From Burkholderiales bacterium (lineage in GTDB: Bacteria; Pseudomonadota; Gammaproteobacteria; Burkholderiales; Burkholderiaceae_C): a stretch of DNA of 64,000 bases. Where the stretch lies: positions 133,588-197,587 of the forward strand of contig JABEVE010000004.1 in assembly GCA_013044035.1 (NCBI GenBank), in the 5' to 3' direction. Below the pieces are notes generated by a model that had not been told where the DNA came from, did not search any database, and saw only the letters and a program-made list of their open reading frames with translations. How positions within the stretch are numbered: position 1 is the stretch's first letter; every line of letters starts with the position of its first letter. The translations under genes and the position numbers were made by a program. Of this stretch, positions 10,393 to 19,715 are shown one piece after another.

Positions 10393-13300
10393 GCACCCCT
10401 GCCTACGCCGCACAGCTCCCAGGCCAGGACCAGGCCGCGCCGGTCACGCCTGAAACCTATGTCAGCTTGGCGTGCGACCCTGCCGCCTGCGTCGTGGTCA
10501 GCGCTTGCGCTGGTGCCGGCAAGACCTGGCTGCTGGTCGCGCGGTTGGCCCGCTGCCTGCTGGATGGCTGCGCCCCACAAGACGTGCTGGCCATCACCTT
10601 CACCCGCAAGGCGGCGGCTGAAATGCAACAGCGACTGCTGGAGTTGCTGCAAGGATGGAGCCAGCTCGACGATGCGGCGCTGGCCGCCGAGTTGGCGCAT
10701 CGCGGCCTGCCGCATGCCGACGCCGTCATGCTGCAGCGGGCACGAGCGCTCTATCCCACGGTGCTCGCTGGCGGCACACAGACAACGATTTCGACGTTTC
10801 ACGGCTGGTTTGCGCAACTGTTGCGCGCCGCGCCTTTGCGCTTCGGCATTCCCCTGCATTTCGAGTTGATCGAGAACGAGCAGCCCTGGGTGCAGCAAGC
10901 CTGGCGCATGCTGTTCGACAAGCTGCAAGCCGAGCCGGAGCTGCGTGCCGACTACCGCGCCCTGGTGGCCCGAACCGGACGCAGCACGGCGGCTCAACTC
11001 ATGGAACTGGTGGTGCAGCGACGCGGCGAATTCATGCTCGCAGCCCAGGCTGGCACCCTGGCCCGAGGGCTGGACGCGGCCGAGCCCGAAAGCTGGCCGG
11101 CCTGGCGCACACGCAACATGATCGAATTGCGGCTGTGGGCGCAAGCCTGGGGTGTTTGCGGTGGCGCGCATGCGCGCGAGGCACTGCTCCATTTGCAGGC
11201 TGCGCTCGACGCCAGTGACGCGCAAGCTGTCGGAGCGTTGTTGCGCAAAGTCATGCTCACGGCTCAGGGGGGGGCGCGTTCGGCACGCAATCTGGTGACC
11301 AAGGCGGTGCAGCATGAAATGCTCAGGCTTGGCCTGCAAGACGACCCCGTGGGCCGCTGGGACACGCTGGCGAGCGACTACCTGAGCGTGGTGCAGGCGC
11401 ACGACGCGCTCGACATCGAGACCATCCACGCCTGGGCCTTGCGCCTGGGGGCCCAATTGCTGGGCTGCTACGAACAATTGAAGGCCGAGGGTGGCCTGCT
11501 CGACTTCAGCGACCTTGAGTTGCACGCCCGCACACTGCTGGCTGATGCCGATGTCTCGGCCTGGGTGCAGACCCGACTCGATCGACGCTATCGCCAGGTG
11601 CTGATCGACGAGTTCCAGGACACCAACCCGGTGCAGTGGCAGGCCCTGCAGGCTTGGCTCTCGGCCTACGCCGGCGACGCACAGCGCCCCTCGGTGTTCA
11701 TCGTCGGCGACGACAAACAGTCGATCTACCGCTTCCGCCGCGCCGACCCGCAGGTGTTCGAGGCCGCGGCCAGCTTTCTACGTCAGGGCTTCGGTGCCGT
11801 GCTGCTGTCGGCGCAACACACCCGCAGGCTGTCGCTCGCCGTGATGGATTGGGTCAATGCCGTGTTCGCCCAGGCCCCCGCCATGGCGTTCATCGCGCAC
11901 ACGACCGAGAGCCGGGTGCGGGGCCTGACCGCTTTGCTGCCTGCGCTCGCCACGGACACCGACGTCGAGGCGATGGCCGCCACGTCGGCGCGGATCGTGG
12001 AAACCACCCTGCGCGTGCGTGACAGCCTGACCGAGCCCGACGTGGATGCCGAAATCGGCAAGATCGAACACGACGCCCAGCGTGTGGCCGCACTGCTGCG
12101 CGAGCTGATGCAGCGTCCATGCGTGGAAGACACCGACGGCTGCTTGCGACCGGCCAGGCCAGGCGATGTGTTGCTGCTGCTGCGCAAGCGCAAGGACCGC
12201 ATGGACCTGTATCTGCGGGCCTTGCTCGCAGCCGGCATTCCGGCCGCCGCGGGCGATAGCCAGGCCAGTCTGCTCGACACCATCGAAGCCCGGGATTTGC
12301 TGGCTTTGCTCGGCGTGCTGGTATCGCCTGGCGCCAACCTGGATCTGGCGCAAGTGCTCAAGTCGCCCATCGGCGGACTGGCGGATGACGACTTGCTCAC
12401 GCTGGCCCGCTGCGCCCGAGAAACCCGCCAAAGCTGGTGGCAGGCGGCGCAAACCCTGGCGGCACGCGATCCGACCCACTTTGCGTTGCGCCGATTCATG
12501 ACCCTGGCCGAGGGTTGGGTGGCTTTGCTGGACAAGCTGCCTCCGCATGACCTGCTCGACCGCATCGTCGCCGAGGGTCAATTGCACCAACGCTATGCCC
12601 AGTCCGTGCCGGAAACCATGCGGGCACAGAGCCTGGCACAGATCGATGCTTTTGTGCATCTCGCGCTGGACATGGGCGGCGGCCGCTTTCTCACCCCCTA
12701 CGCCTTCGTGCGTCAGCTCAAACGCGGCCTGGCCCGGGCGCCCGTGCCCGAACTGCACGCTGGGGAGAGCTTGCAGGACTATGCCGGGCAGCCGCAGCTT
12801 CGTGAGGGCGTGGTCCGCTTGTCCACCATTCACGGCGCAAAAGGCTTGGAGGCGAATATCGTCATCCTGGCCGATGCCGATTCGCGACCTGCTGCCAGTG
12901 GCCCGTCGGTACTGCTGGATTGGCCGGCTGGGCAGACCCATCCTTTGCATTTTTCCTTGCAGCTTGCGTCCAGGCGTCTGCACCCGGCCCAGCAGCAGTT
13001 GGTGCAGGCCGAGTCGGAAGCCGCCGAACGTGAAGACTGGAACCTGCTGTACGTGGCCATGACTCGCGCTCGACAGCAACTCTGGGTCACCAGCCTGCCG
13101 ATGCGCGGCCAGGCCCCGTGGAGCCAGCGCCTGGCCGCACCGGCGAGTACGGCTTCTGCCAGCTTGGCCGATGCGTTGTCTTCCCTGCGGCAGGACGCGG
13201 CGCCGGGCTCCACGGACTCCGTCGAGACGCGAGCCCCGGCCACATTGCCGGCGACACCCATCGAGATCCCCTGGTTGTGGCGTACGCAGGCCAAGCCGGC

Positions 13301-13844
13301 GCAAAGCCCGGTCCAGGGGCCCCAGGCCGACACGCGCGCCACGCGCATCGGCATTGCCCTGCATGCCTTGCTGCAGTCCGCCAGCGCCACGGTCCGGCCC
13401 GAAGCCGTGATCGAGGCCTTGGATGCGTCAGGCGTTGCCCTGCAACTCGGGCTCGATGCTGGCGAGGCACAGGCCGCGATGCACGCGGCCCTGCGCATCC
13501 TGCGCTCGCCACAGGCCAGCATGTATTTTGATGCGGCGCGCATCCGCTGGGTACGCAACGAGGTGGAGGTTGCGTGGAATGCGCAGGCCGCAGACGAGCC
13601 GGGGTGGGGGCGGATCGACCGCCTGGTCGAACTCGATGATGCCGTCTGGGTGCTGGACTACAAGCTCGCTGCCAGCACGTTGCAAACCGAGCACTACGCT
13701 CCCATCCTCGCCCGCTATGCCCAGGCCTGTGCCGGCCTGCGCCCCGGCAAGCGGGTGCGCGTGGCCCTGATTGCGGGCGACGGCTCGGTGCTGGAGTGGC
13801 CGGTGCCTGAGGCCGTCAACCCGCCGGGGCCTGAGCTGGCGTAG
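10389..13844 (+). CDS. AddA-like UvrD-family helicase-nuclease
   Basis: 1151 residues. A superfamily 1 helicase has Walker A ACAGAGKT (40-46), motif Ia AITFTRKAAAEM, Walker B DEFQDTNPVQW (about 407), VGDDKQSIYRFR, and late motifs STIHGAKGLE and LLYVAMTRAR. The C-terminus carries a PD-(D/E)XK nuclease (RIDRLV...WVLDYKL, about residue 1089). This is the AddA/RecB plan: a processive motor and nuclease that resects breaks to load RecA. Coupled to the AddB-like gene, it makes a complete AddAB-type complex. An uninterrupted run of eight G (11267-11274) lies in the coding sequence. The 3' end overlaps the convergent SRPBCC gene by 29 bp. The exact subclass (AddA against other UvrD-nucleases) is inferred. 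Confidence 0.88.
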   Translation: MSTPAYAAQLPGQDQAAPVTPETYVSLACDPAACVVVSACAGAGKTWLLVARLARCLLDGCAPQDVLAITFTRKAAAEMQQRLLELLQGWSQLDDAALAAELAHRGLPHADAVMLQRARALYPTVLAGGTQTTISTFHGWFAQLLRAAPLRFGIPLHFELIENEQPWVQQAWRMLFDKLQAEPELRADYRALVARTGRSTAAQLMELVVQRRGEFMLAAQAGTLARGLDAAEPESWPAWRTRNMIELRLWAQAWGVCGGAHAREALLHLQAALDASDAQAVGALLRKVMLTAQGGARSARNLVTKAVQHEMLRLGLQDDPVGRWDTLASDYLSVVQAHDALDIETIHAWALRLGAQLLGCYEQLKAEGGLLDFSDLELHARTLLADADVSAWVQTRLDRRYRQVLIDEFQDTNPVQWQALQAWLSAYAGDAQRPSVFIVGDDKQSIYRFRRADPQVFEAAASFLRQGFGAVLLSAQHTRRLSLAVMDWVNAVFAQAPAMAFIAHTTESRVRGLTALLPALATDTDVEAMAATSARIVETTLRVRDSLTEPDVDAEIGKIEHDAQRVAALLRELMQRPCVEDTDGCLRPARPGDVLLLLRKRKDRMDLYLRALLAAGIPAAAGDSQASLLDTIEARDLLALLGVLVSPGANLDLAQVLKSPIGGLADDDLLTLARCARETRQSWWQAAQTLAARDPTHFALRRFMTLAEGWVALLDKLPPHDLLDRIVAEGQLHQRYAQSVPETMRAQSLAQIDAFVHLALDMGGGRFLTPYAFVRQLKRGLARAPVPELHAGESLQDYAGQPQLREGVVRLSTIHGAKGLEANIVILADADSRPAASGPSVLLDWPAGQTHPLHFSLQLASRRLHPAQQQLVQAESEAAEREDWNLLYVAMTRARQQLWVTSLPMRGQAPWSQRLAAPASTASASLADALSSLRQDAAPGSTDSVETRAPATLPATPIEIPWLWRTQAKPAQSPVQGPQADTRATRIGIALHALLQSASATVRPEAVIEALDASGVALQLGLDAGEAQAAMHAALRILRSPQASMYFDAARIRWVRNEVEVAWNAQAADEPGWGRIDRLVELDDAVWVLDYKLAASTLQTEHYAPILARYAQACAGLRPGKRVRVALIAGDGSVLEWPVPEAVNPPGPELA

Positions 13845-14649
13845 GGCGCATAGGGGTCGTGGTGGCGGAAACGCCAGCCTTGCCGGCATCCGCTGCGCCC
13901 AGCAGCGCGCACATGTGCGCGCGCAGTGCCGTCATCTGCTGCTGCAACTGCTTGCGCATGAACCATGGCCCCAACAATGGCGGCAGCCAGATGCGCGGGT
14001 GCAGTTGCGCGGCATAATGCACCGCGCTGCCGCCAGTCTGCGCCTGGACCTCGGCGCGGCCCTGAGAATCCAGATTGCCGTGCGTCGTGAACCATGTCGC
14101 GACATGTCCGTGCAAGGTGATCTCCAGCGTGCTGTGCAGCGTCACCCGAAAGGGCATGATGCCGCCGCGTCCCGCCTGCAGCACCTGCAGGCTGTCGCCA
14201 TCGGTCGCGAGCACTTCACTGCGTTCCATGCCCGGCATGTAGCTGGCCATTGCGTTGTAGTCGGTCATCGCTTCCCAAGCGAGCGACACCGGCACGGGCG
14301 CAAAAAAACCCACGTCCATCTCGAAGTATCTGGGCCGTGCAGCCGGCTCGAGCCGCAGTTGCAAGGGATACTGTCGAAGAACGGCGCGGCAACGCGCGAT
14401 GGCAGCTGAGGCGGTTGTCGAGGCGCGACCGGGGTCTGACGCGGGCGCCTGAAGCAGCATAGATCCGTCGTCGCTTCGGGGCGGCGCCCGCGGCCCGGCG
14501 GGGTTGGAAGCCGAAGGCATTGCGGGGGGCCTTGCCGCATCAGCCGGCAAACAGGTCGATGCAAGGCAGCAAAGAACAGCGGCCAAGGTCCTTGACAAGC
14601 GCAGTGGTGCCGCATCAGGCCGACTGTGAAGGCATTGCATCCACCACAT
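13816..14649 (-). CDS. Secreted/periplasmic SRPBCC (polyketide cyclase-like) protein
   Basis: 277 residues from an ATG preceded by GAAGGA at 9 nt spacing. An ATG three codons later is possible. The N-terminus looks like a signal peptide (arginines, then LAAVLCCLASTCLPADA). After a low-complexity linker, the C-terminal part (about 100-250) fits the START/SRPBCC fold: YFEMDVGFFAPVPVSLAWEAM, then SYMPGM, typical of polyketide cyclase/dehydrase-type proteins that bind lipids or other hydrophobic ligands. The ligand is unknown. The open frame continues far upstream to 16218 antisense to dnaX; that extension is a shadow. The SRP RNA gene lies upstream on the same strand. The 3' end overlaps the AddA-like gene tail-to-tail. 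Confidence 0.7.
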   Translation of the reverse strand: MWWMQCLHSRPDAAPLRLSRTLAAVLCCLASTCLPADAARPPAMPSASNPAGPRAPPRSDDGSMLLQAPASDPGRASTTASAAIARCRAVLRQYPLQLRLEPAARPRYFEMDVGFFAPVPVSLAWEAMTDYNAMASYMPGMERSEVLATDGDSLQVLQAGRGGIMPFRVTLHSTLEITLHGHVATWFTTHGNLDSQGRAEVQAQTGGSAVHYAAQLHPRIWLPPLLGPWFMRKQLQQQMTALRAHMCALLGAADAGKAGVSATTTPMRPTPAQAPAG

Positions 14650-14732
14650 TGTGCGCGGTCCTTCGCACAGATCAACACGAAGGCGGGCGACGGCACTCGG
14701 GTGCAGCGTCTTGGCCAAGGTGAAGGGGGAAG

Positions 14733-14832
14733 TTGACGAGCCGTTCCCCCGGCACTTGCAGTAAACGGCTGTGGCTGCTCCGTTCCCGGCCTGACCAGGT
14801 TCACCGCGCCGCAATGCGGGGCGGCCCGTCAG
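14733..14832 (-). ncRNA. ffs: 4.5S signal recognition particle RNA (small bacterial SRP RNA)
   Basis: Read on the minus strand, the conserved Ffh-binding core is visible: GGTGAACCTGGTCAGGCC, then GGAGCAGCCACAGCC. The ends pair: GACGGGCCG at the 5' end with CGGCTCGTC at the 3' end, followed by CCCC against GGGG, giving the long hairpin of about 100 nt expected for 4.5S RNA. A -10-like TACAAT (14843-14838, minus strand) ends about 7 nt before the predicted 5' end. The position next to dnaX is common for ffs in proteobacteria, although here it is divergent from dnaX. Ends are accurate to about 5 nt. Confidence 0.87.
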
Positions 14833-14897
14833 GAAGCATTGTAGGCGGGCCGGCCAAAGGACGGCCATTGTGTCTGTCCGCATGGGTTTGCGCCCTC

Positions 14898-14903
14898 TAC
14901 AAT
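14898..14903 (+). promoter_or_regulatory. Putative -10 element for dnaX, consistent with a leaderless transcript
   Basis: TACAAT ends 7 bp before the dnaX ATG, so transcription would begin at or one base before the start codon. No Shine-Dalgarno sequence precedes the ATG. No good -35 element is visible at 16-18 bp. Confidence 0.4.
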
Positions 14904-14910
14904 CCGCTCC

Positions 14911-16713
14911 ATGTCCAGTACCGTGCTGGCGCGGAAATGGCGCCCTAAAACCTTCTCCACCCTGATTGGCCAGGACCATGTGGTTCGTGCCTTGACCCAT
15001 GCGCTGGAGCAACGCAGGCTGCATCACGCCTACCTCTTCACCGGCACGCGTGGCGTGGGTAAAACCACGATCGCCCGCATTCTGGCGAAGTCGCTCAACT
15101 GCACCGGTGCAGACGGGCAGGGTGGTATCACGGCCGAGCCCTGCGGCATCTGCCAGGCCTGCACCGAGATCGACGCCGGCCGCTTTGTCGATTACATCGA
15201 ACTCGACGCCGCCTCGAACCGCGGCGTGGATGACATGACCCGGCTGCTGGAACAGGCGGTCTACAAACCCACCTCGGGACGCTTCAAGGTCTACATGATC
15301 GACGAAGTGCACATGCTCTCCAACCACGCATTCAATGCCATGTTGAAAACGCTGGAAGAGCCGCCCGAGTCGGTGAAGTTCGTGCTGGCCACCACCGATC
15401 CGCAAAAAGTGCCAGTCACGGTGCTCAGCCGTTGCCTGCAGTTCAGCCTCAAGTCCATGCCGCCAGCAGCGATTGCCGGGCATCTGCAGCAGGTGCTGCA
15501 GGCCGAAGGCGTCACCAGCGAGCCAAAGGCTCTGCAGGCCATCGGTCGCGCCGCGCATGGCTCGATGCGTGACGCCCTGTCGCTCACCGACCAGGCCATC
15601 GCCTACAGCGCCGGCAGCATCACCTCCGAAGCGGTACGCCAAATGCTGGGCGCGGTGGACGCCGGATACCTGTTCGAACTGCTGCGCGCCCTGGCTACCG
15701 CTGACGGTGCTGCCTTGCTGCAACTGGCTGATGGCATGGATGCGCGCGGCTTGTCTTTCCCCGCCGCGCTGGAGGAACTGGCGTCGCTGTTGCAGCGCAT
15801 CGCCGTGGTGCAAGTGGTGCCGCAAGCGCTGGATGCTTCCGACCCTGATGGTGCCGCGCTGCGCGAATTGGCCATGACCCTGAGTCCGGAACTCGTGCAA
15901 CTGGCTTACAGCATGGTGCTGCATGGCCGGGGCGAACTGGCGTTGGCGCCGGACGAGCATGCCGGTTTTTGCATGGTGCTGCTGCGCCTGCTGGCCTTCG
16001 CGCCGGTGGGAACCCAGGGCGCCGATCCTGCCCCTGCGCAGGGCGGCCAGAGGCGCTCGGATGCATCGGTAACGCCCTCGCACCCAGCAGCGGCGGCCAC
16101 GCCGGTTGCCTCGGTGGCTCATCGCCCCAAGCCTGTGCAAGCCATGGATCTCGGCGTGATTGCCGCCGTCACGTCCCCCGAGGCCCATGTCTTGGCCGAC
16201 ACGACCGACGCCGTTCAAGCTGTCGCCCGGACGCAGGCGCAGTCCATGCCGGTTGCAAGTTCCGCGCTGCCAGATGCTGCGCCGCCGTCAAGCTCCGCCC
16301 CGGTGCTTGACGAAAGCTGCAGCCGGCCGTTCCCGGGCCCCGAGGCTGATTGGCCTAGCCTGGCCCAGCGCCTGGAGGTTGTCGCCCTGGCGCGCAGCCT
16401 GGCACTGCAAAGCCAGTGGATGGGTGCCGAGGGCGATTGCTGGAGCCTGCGCGTGCCCAGCGAACAATTCACGCGTGCCGGCGCGCTGGACAAGCTGCAG
16501 GCCGTGTTGAGCACGACTGCGGGCCGGCCCATCAGCCTGCGCATCGAGGTGGGTCCTGTGCGCGACAGCGCCAGCTTGCGTGCCGCTGCCGCGCGGGCGC
16601 AGCGTCAGCAAGAGGCCGAATCCACCATTGCCGCGGATCCGCTGGTGCGCCAGTTGATGCAAGATCTGGGTGCACAGATCGTGCCTGGCTCGGTGCGCCC
16701 GCTCGACGCCTGA
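14911..16713 (+). CDS. dnaX: DNA polymerase III subunit gamma/tau
   Basis: A 600-residue clamp-loader ATPase. The N-terminus MSSTVLARKWRPKTF fixes the start. Walker A is GTRGVGKT (45-52), the zinc-binding cysteines are at about 64, 78, 81 and 84 (CGICQAC), Walker B is DEVHML (131-136), and the sensor region is TTDPQKVP. The clamp-loader collar extends to about residue 370, followed by an Ala/Pro-rich linker and a C-terminal tau domain (VVALARSLALQSQWMG onward) that binds the polymerase and DnaB. I saw no obvious A-rich slippery heptamer for gamma production, but I did not search every frame. Downstream lie ybaB and recR in the classic dnaX-ybaB-recR order, probably one operon. Confidence 0.96.
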   Translation: MSSTVLARKWRPKTFSTLIGQDHVVRALTHALEQRRLHHAYLFTGTRGVGKTTIARILAKSLNCTGADGQGGITAEPCGICQACTEIDAGRFVDYIELDAASNRGVDDMTRLLEQAVYKPTSGRFKVYMIDEVHMLSNHAFNAMLKTLEEPPESVKFVLATTDPQKVPVTVLSRCLQFSLKSMPPAAIAGHLQQVLQAEGVTSEPKALQAIGRAAHGSMRDALSLTDQAIAYSAGSITSEAVRQMLGAVDAGYLFELLRALATADGAALLQLADGMDARGLSFPAALEELASLLQRIAVVQVVPQALDASDPDGAALRELAMTLSPELVQLAYSMVLHGRGELALAPDEHAGFCMVLLRLLAFAPVGTQGADPAPAQGGQRRSDASVTPSHPAAAATPVASVAHRPKPVQAMDLGVIAAVTSPEAHVLADTTDAVQAVARTQAQSMPVASSALPDAAPPSSSAPVLDESCSRPFPGPEADWPSLAQRLEVVALARSLALQSQWMGAEGDCWSLRVPSEQFTRAGALDKLQAVLSTTAGRPISLRIEVGPVRDSASLRAAAARAQRQQEAESTIAADPLVRQLMQDLGAQIVPGSVRPLDA

Positions 16714-16778
16714 GTCGGTCGTGACTGCTGTTCCGTCGCTCCATTCCATCGCTCAAAACCCCAACGAGGACTCGACCC

Positions 16779-17108
16779 ATGTTCAACAAAGGACAACTCT
16801 CCGGCTTGATGAAACAGGCCCAGCAGATGCAGGACAACATGAAGCGCGTGCAGGACGAGCTCGGCGCCATCGAAGTCGAGGGCCAGTCCGGCGCTGGGCT
16901 GGTGAAAGTGCTCATGACCTGCAAATACAACGTGCGCCGCGTTGCCATCGATGCCAGCCTGGTGGGTGACGACCGCGACATGCTCGAGGATCTGGTGACC
17001 GCGGCCTTCAACGACGCCGTGCGCAAGGCCGAGACCACATCCCAGGAAAAAATGGCAGCCGTCACCGCCGGCATGCCCCTTCCTCCCGGCATGAAGCTGC
17101 CATTCTGA
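16779..17108 (+). CDS. ybaB: YbaB/EbfC family nucleoid-associated protein
   Basis: A 109-residue small DNA-binding protein starting [21 protein letters not shown], with the family's amphipathic N-terminal helix, the central [19 protein letters not shown] strand region and the C-terminal [11 protein letters not shown] tail. YbaB forms dimers that bind DNA and affect nucleoid structure. A ribosome site GAGGA precedes the ATG. It is sandwiched between dnaX and recR, the conserved arrangement that links it to replication and recombination repair. Confidence 0.94.
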   Translation: MFNKGQLSGLMKQAQQMQDNMKRVQDELGAIEVEGQSGAGLVKVLMTCKYNVRRVAIDASLVGDDRDMLEDLVTAAFNDAVRKAETTSQEKMAAVTAGMPLPPGMKLPF

Positions 17109-17187
17109 AGTCGCACGCAGTGTCAGCCCCCGGCGACCACGCTGGTCTGTTCGTCGCGCCATCGAACCACTGCATGACGGCACCGCG

Positions 17188-17799
17188 ATGAGCCCCTCCC
17201 AACTCACCCAGGTCGCCACCCTCGACGCCTTGATCGACGCCCTGCGCAGTCTGCCCGGAATCGGCCCCAAATCGGCCGCACGCATGGCCTTTCATTTGCT
17301 GCAGCACGACCGCGGCGCGGCCTCGCGCCTCGCCGACGCTTTGACCCAGGCCTTGGGCAGCGTCCGGCGTTGCAGCCGCTGCAACACCTACACCGAACAA
17401 GAGGTCTGCACCACCTGTGCCGACTCCAGGCGCGACCGGCGCCTGCTGTGTATCGTGGAAAGCCCGGCCGACCAGGCCGCGGTGGAACAAACCCTCACCT
17501 ACCGCGGGCTGTATTTCGTGCTCATGGGCCATTTGAGCCCGCTCGATGGCGTCGGCCCCAAGGACATCGGCCTGGATCTGCTGGTGCAGCGTCTGAAGAG
17601 CGGCGAGGTGGAGGAAATCATTCTCGCCACCAACTTCACCAATGAGGGCGAGGCCACCGCCCATGTGATTGCCGAAACCCTGAGGCCGCTCGACTTGCGC
17701 ATCACGCGCCTGGCTCGCGGCGTGCCGGCCGGCGCCGAGTTGGAGTATGTCGACCTCGGCACCATCGCCCGCGCATTACTGGACCGGCGCGGCGCTTGA
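17188..17799 (+). CDS. recR: Recombination mediator protein RecR
   Basis: 203 residues. It has the N-terminal helix-hairpin-helix ([20 protein letters not shown]), a four-cysteine zinc finger (C62, C65, C74, C77), a TOPRIM domain starting [17 protein letters not shown], and a C-terminal Walker-like segment ([15 protein letters not shown]). RecR works with RecO (and RecF) to load RecA on SSB-coated gaps. It is third in the dnaX-ybaB-recR operon, with an 80 bp gap after ybaB. Length is normal for the family. Confidence 0.96.
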   Translation: MSPSQLTQVATLDALIDALRSLPGIGPKSAARMAFHLLQHDRGAASRLADALTQALGSVRRCSRCNTYTEQEVCTTCADSRRDRRLLCIVESPADQAAVEQTLTYRGLYFVLMGHLSPLDGVGPKDIGLDLLVQRLKSGEVEEIILATNFTNEGEATAHVIAETLRPLDLRITRLARGVPAGAELEYVDLGTIARALLDRRGA

Positions 17800-17927
17800 C
17801 GGCAGGGGCAGGCCTCGCCGCCGCGTCTCTTCGGTGAAGCTGCAATCCCGGCCGAGCGACGAGCGACGGCTGCGGGTTGCCGTTAGCATCGGTTCCCGTT
17901 CTCCTTACTCCCACCGGTGTCGCCGTC

Positions 17928-19025
17928 ATGCCTATCTCCCGCCGCCAGAGTCTTCAGTGGGCCTCGAGCCTGTTGCTGGGGGTTAGCCCTCTTGCCAGCA
18001 GGGCCGCAACTGCATCGGTCGAAGCGTCCGGCACAGGCCAACTCAGCCTGTTTGCCGGACAGATTCAACTCCATGGACATACCGACGGCCCCGTGGGCAA
18101 AGCCAGCTTCTTCGATCCGCGTGGCCTGGCCGTGGATCCGCGCAACGGTGACATCATCCTCGCCGACGCCGCCAATGCCCTGATTCGCCGCATCACCCGG
18201 GCTGGCGACGTCAGCACCTTGGCGGGGGGCGCCGAAGACCGCGTCAGCAAGGACGGCCCGGCGCTGCAAGCGCGTTTCGTCGGCCCTGACGCCTTGGCCG
18301 TGGCGCACGACGGCACCGTTTACATCGCCGACTCCTATGCCAACACCATTCGCGTGCTGCGCCACGGCGAAGTGACCACACTGGCCGGGCAGGTCGGGCA
18401 CCAGGGGTATCGGGACGGGCAGGGAACGGCGGCGCAGTTCAACCATCCGGTGGGCATCGCGGTGGACCCACGCACCGGCGATGTGCTGGTGGCCGACGCC
18501 TACAACAACACCCTGCGGCGCATCAGCCCGAAGGGACGGGTGCGCACCATCGGTGGGCAGCCGGGCGTGAACGACCATCGTGACGGCTTGCTCAAGCAAG
18601 CGCTGTTCAACACGCCCGTGGGCATCGCCGTGGCGCCTGACGGCACCATCTACGTCAGCGAATTCTTCAATCAGGATGTGCGCAAGATCAGCCCGCAGGG
18701 CCTGGTCAGCACCCTGGCAGGCAACCCGACCAAGCGCGGTGACACGGATGGGAGGGGCTCTGCCGCGCTATTTCGCAAGCCCCAGCAACTCTGTCTTGAC
18801 GAGCAGGGCAACATCATTCTGGCTGACGGCGGCAACCACAAGGTGCGCCGCGTCACACCTGCCGGCGAGGTCACGACCCTCGCTGGCCAAGGCCAGCTCG
18901 ACAAGGTGGAACTCGGCCCATTGCCGGGTGCGCTCATCACGCCTTATGGCGTGGCGCCGGGGCCGCAAGGCAGCGTGCTGGTCAGCAGCGGCGAGGCCGT
19001 GTTGCGCATCACCCAGCCAGCCTGA
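17928..19025 (+). CDS. Exported NHL-repeat beta-propeller protein
   Basis: 365 residues from the ATG at 17928; the frame is open upstream only from TTG codons. The N-terminus SRRQSLQWASSLLLG then ASRAA reads as a Tat-type signal peptide. The rest is built of repeats with the NHL pattern: FFDPRGLAVDPRNGDIILADAAN, FVGPDALAVAHDGTVYIADSYAN, FNHPVGIAVDPRTGDVLVADAYN, FNTPVGIAVAPDGTIYVSEFFN and FRKPQQLCLDEQGNIILADGGN, each followed by an xxVRRIxPxGxVxTLAG strand. This predicts a five- to six-blade propeller in the periplasm. No catalytic residues or partner can be named. It is separated from recR by about 130 bp and converges on queF. Confidence 0.8.
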   Translation: MPISRRQSLQWASSLLLGVSPLASRAATASVEASGTGQLSLFAGQIQLHGHTDGPVGKASFFDPRGLAVDPRNGDIILADAANALIRRITRAGDVSTLAGGAEDRVSKDGPALQARFVGPDALAVAHDGTVYIADSYANTIRVLRHGEVTTLAGQVGHQGYRDGQGTAAQFNHPVGIAVDPRTGDVLVADAYNNTLRRISPKGRVRTIGGQPGVNDHRDGLLKQALFNTPVGIAVAPDGTIYVSEFFNQDVRKISPQGLVSTLAGNPTKRGDTDGRGSAALFRKPQQLCLDEQGNIILADGGNHKVRRVTPAGEVTTLAGQGQLDKVELGPLPGALITPYGVAPGPQGSVLVSSGEAVLRITQPA

Positions 19026-19045
19026 GGCTACGCGCGACCACGATC

Positions 19046-19471
19046 TCAGCCGCCGGCCACGGCAGGTTGCGCGGGCTCGAACCGGCTCAGGTCGACGCGG
19101 GGCTTGGGTTTCCAGCCGCGCTTGTGATGCTCCACCACCACATTGGTGTAGATGCCGCCGCGCACGTACCACTGGGCCGTGACGCGCAGGAAGCGCGGGG
19201 CGATGGCCTTGACCAGATCATCCAGAATGGTGTTGGTGACCTTTTCATGGAATGCCCCCTCGTTGCGGTAGCTCCACATGTAGAGCTTGAGGCTCTTGAG
19301 CTCGACGCATCGCTTGTCGGGGATGATGTCGAGCTGGATACGGGCGAAATCTGGCTGGCCGGTGAGCGGACACAGGCAGGTGAACTCGGGCACCTGCATA
19401 TGGATGTGATAGTCACGCCCGGCGGCCGGGTTGGGAAAAGTTTGCAGAGTCTTGCTGGGTTGGCTGCTCAT
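19046..19471 (-). CDS. queF: NADPH-dependent 7-cyano-7-deazaguanine reductase
   Basis: A 141-residue, single-domain QueF that reduces preQ0 to preQ1 in queuosine tRNA synthesis. The catalytic cysteine lies in [15 protein letters not shown], the substrate-binding Glu/His in [14 protein letters not shown], and the NADPH/ligand strand in [14 protein letters not shown]. The length fits the short (Bacillus-type) form, not the 280-residue E. coli form. The ATG at [12 protein letters not shown] was chosen because the long upstream extension lacks family similarity and the family begins here. No preQ1 riboswitch was seen upstream, and no Shine-Dalgarno. Confidence 0.94.
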   Translation of the reverse strand: MSSQPSKTLQTFPNPAAGRDYHIHMQVPEFTCLCPLTGQPDFARIQLDIIPDKRCVELKSLKLYMWSYRNEGAFHEKVTNTILDDLVKAIAPRFLRVTAQWYVRGGIYTNVVVEHHKRGWKPKPRVDLSRFEPAQPAVAGG

Positions 19472-19651
19472 GGGTTGGAAGGTGGGAGAAAGCAAGTCGG
19501 TGATTGGCCGGACGAGACATCGCGCATGGCAGCTCAACGTGGCGCCATGGCAGGCCGCAGGCCGGGGGGCGACACGGTGCAAACCCGGATTATCCGGGGC
19601 CTCGGTGCCAGCCGCTGCGCCGCTGCCCGTGCGGGAAGAGCGCCGGGCGGA

Positions 19652-19660
19652 TGCTATCAT
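19652..19660 (+). promoter_or_regulatory. Putative extended -10 promoter for smc
   Basis: TGCTATCAT (extended -10, TGN-TATCAT) lies in an abrupt AT-rich stretch about 55 bp upstream of the smc GTG. The leader then contains a small hairpin, CCTCA-AA-TGAGG (19671-19682). No clear -35, which extended -10 promoters can lack. Confidence 0.4.
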
Positions 19661-19715
19661 CTTAAAAAGACCTCAAATGAGGCTATTTTACTTTTTAAAT
19701 CAATAACTTACTCAC

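Noticed and set aside
14650-16218. Long minus-strand frame continuing the SRPBCC gene upstream across dnaX
   Set aside because: It is antisense to dnaX, crosses the SRP RNA and shows no family pattern; the SRPBCC gene has its own ribosome site and signal peptide at 14649.
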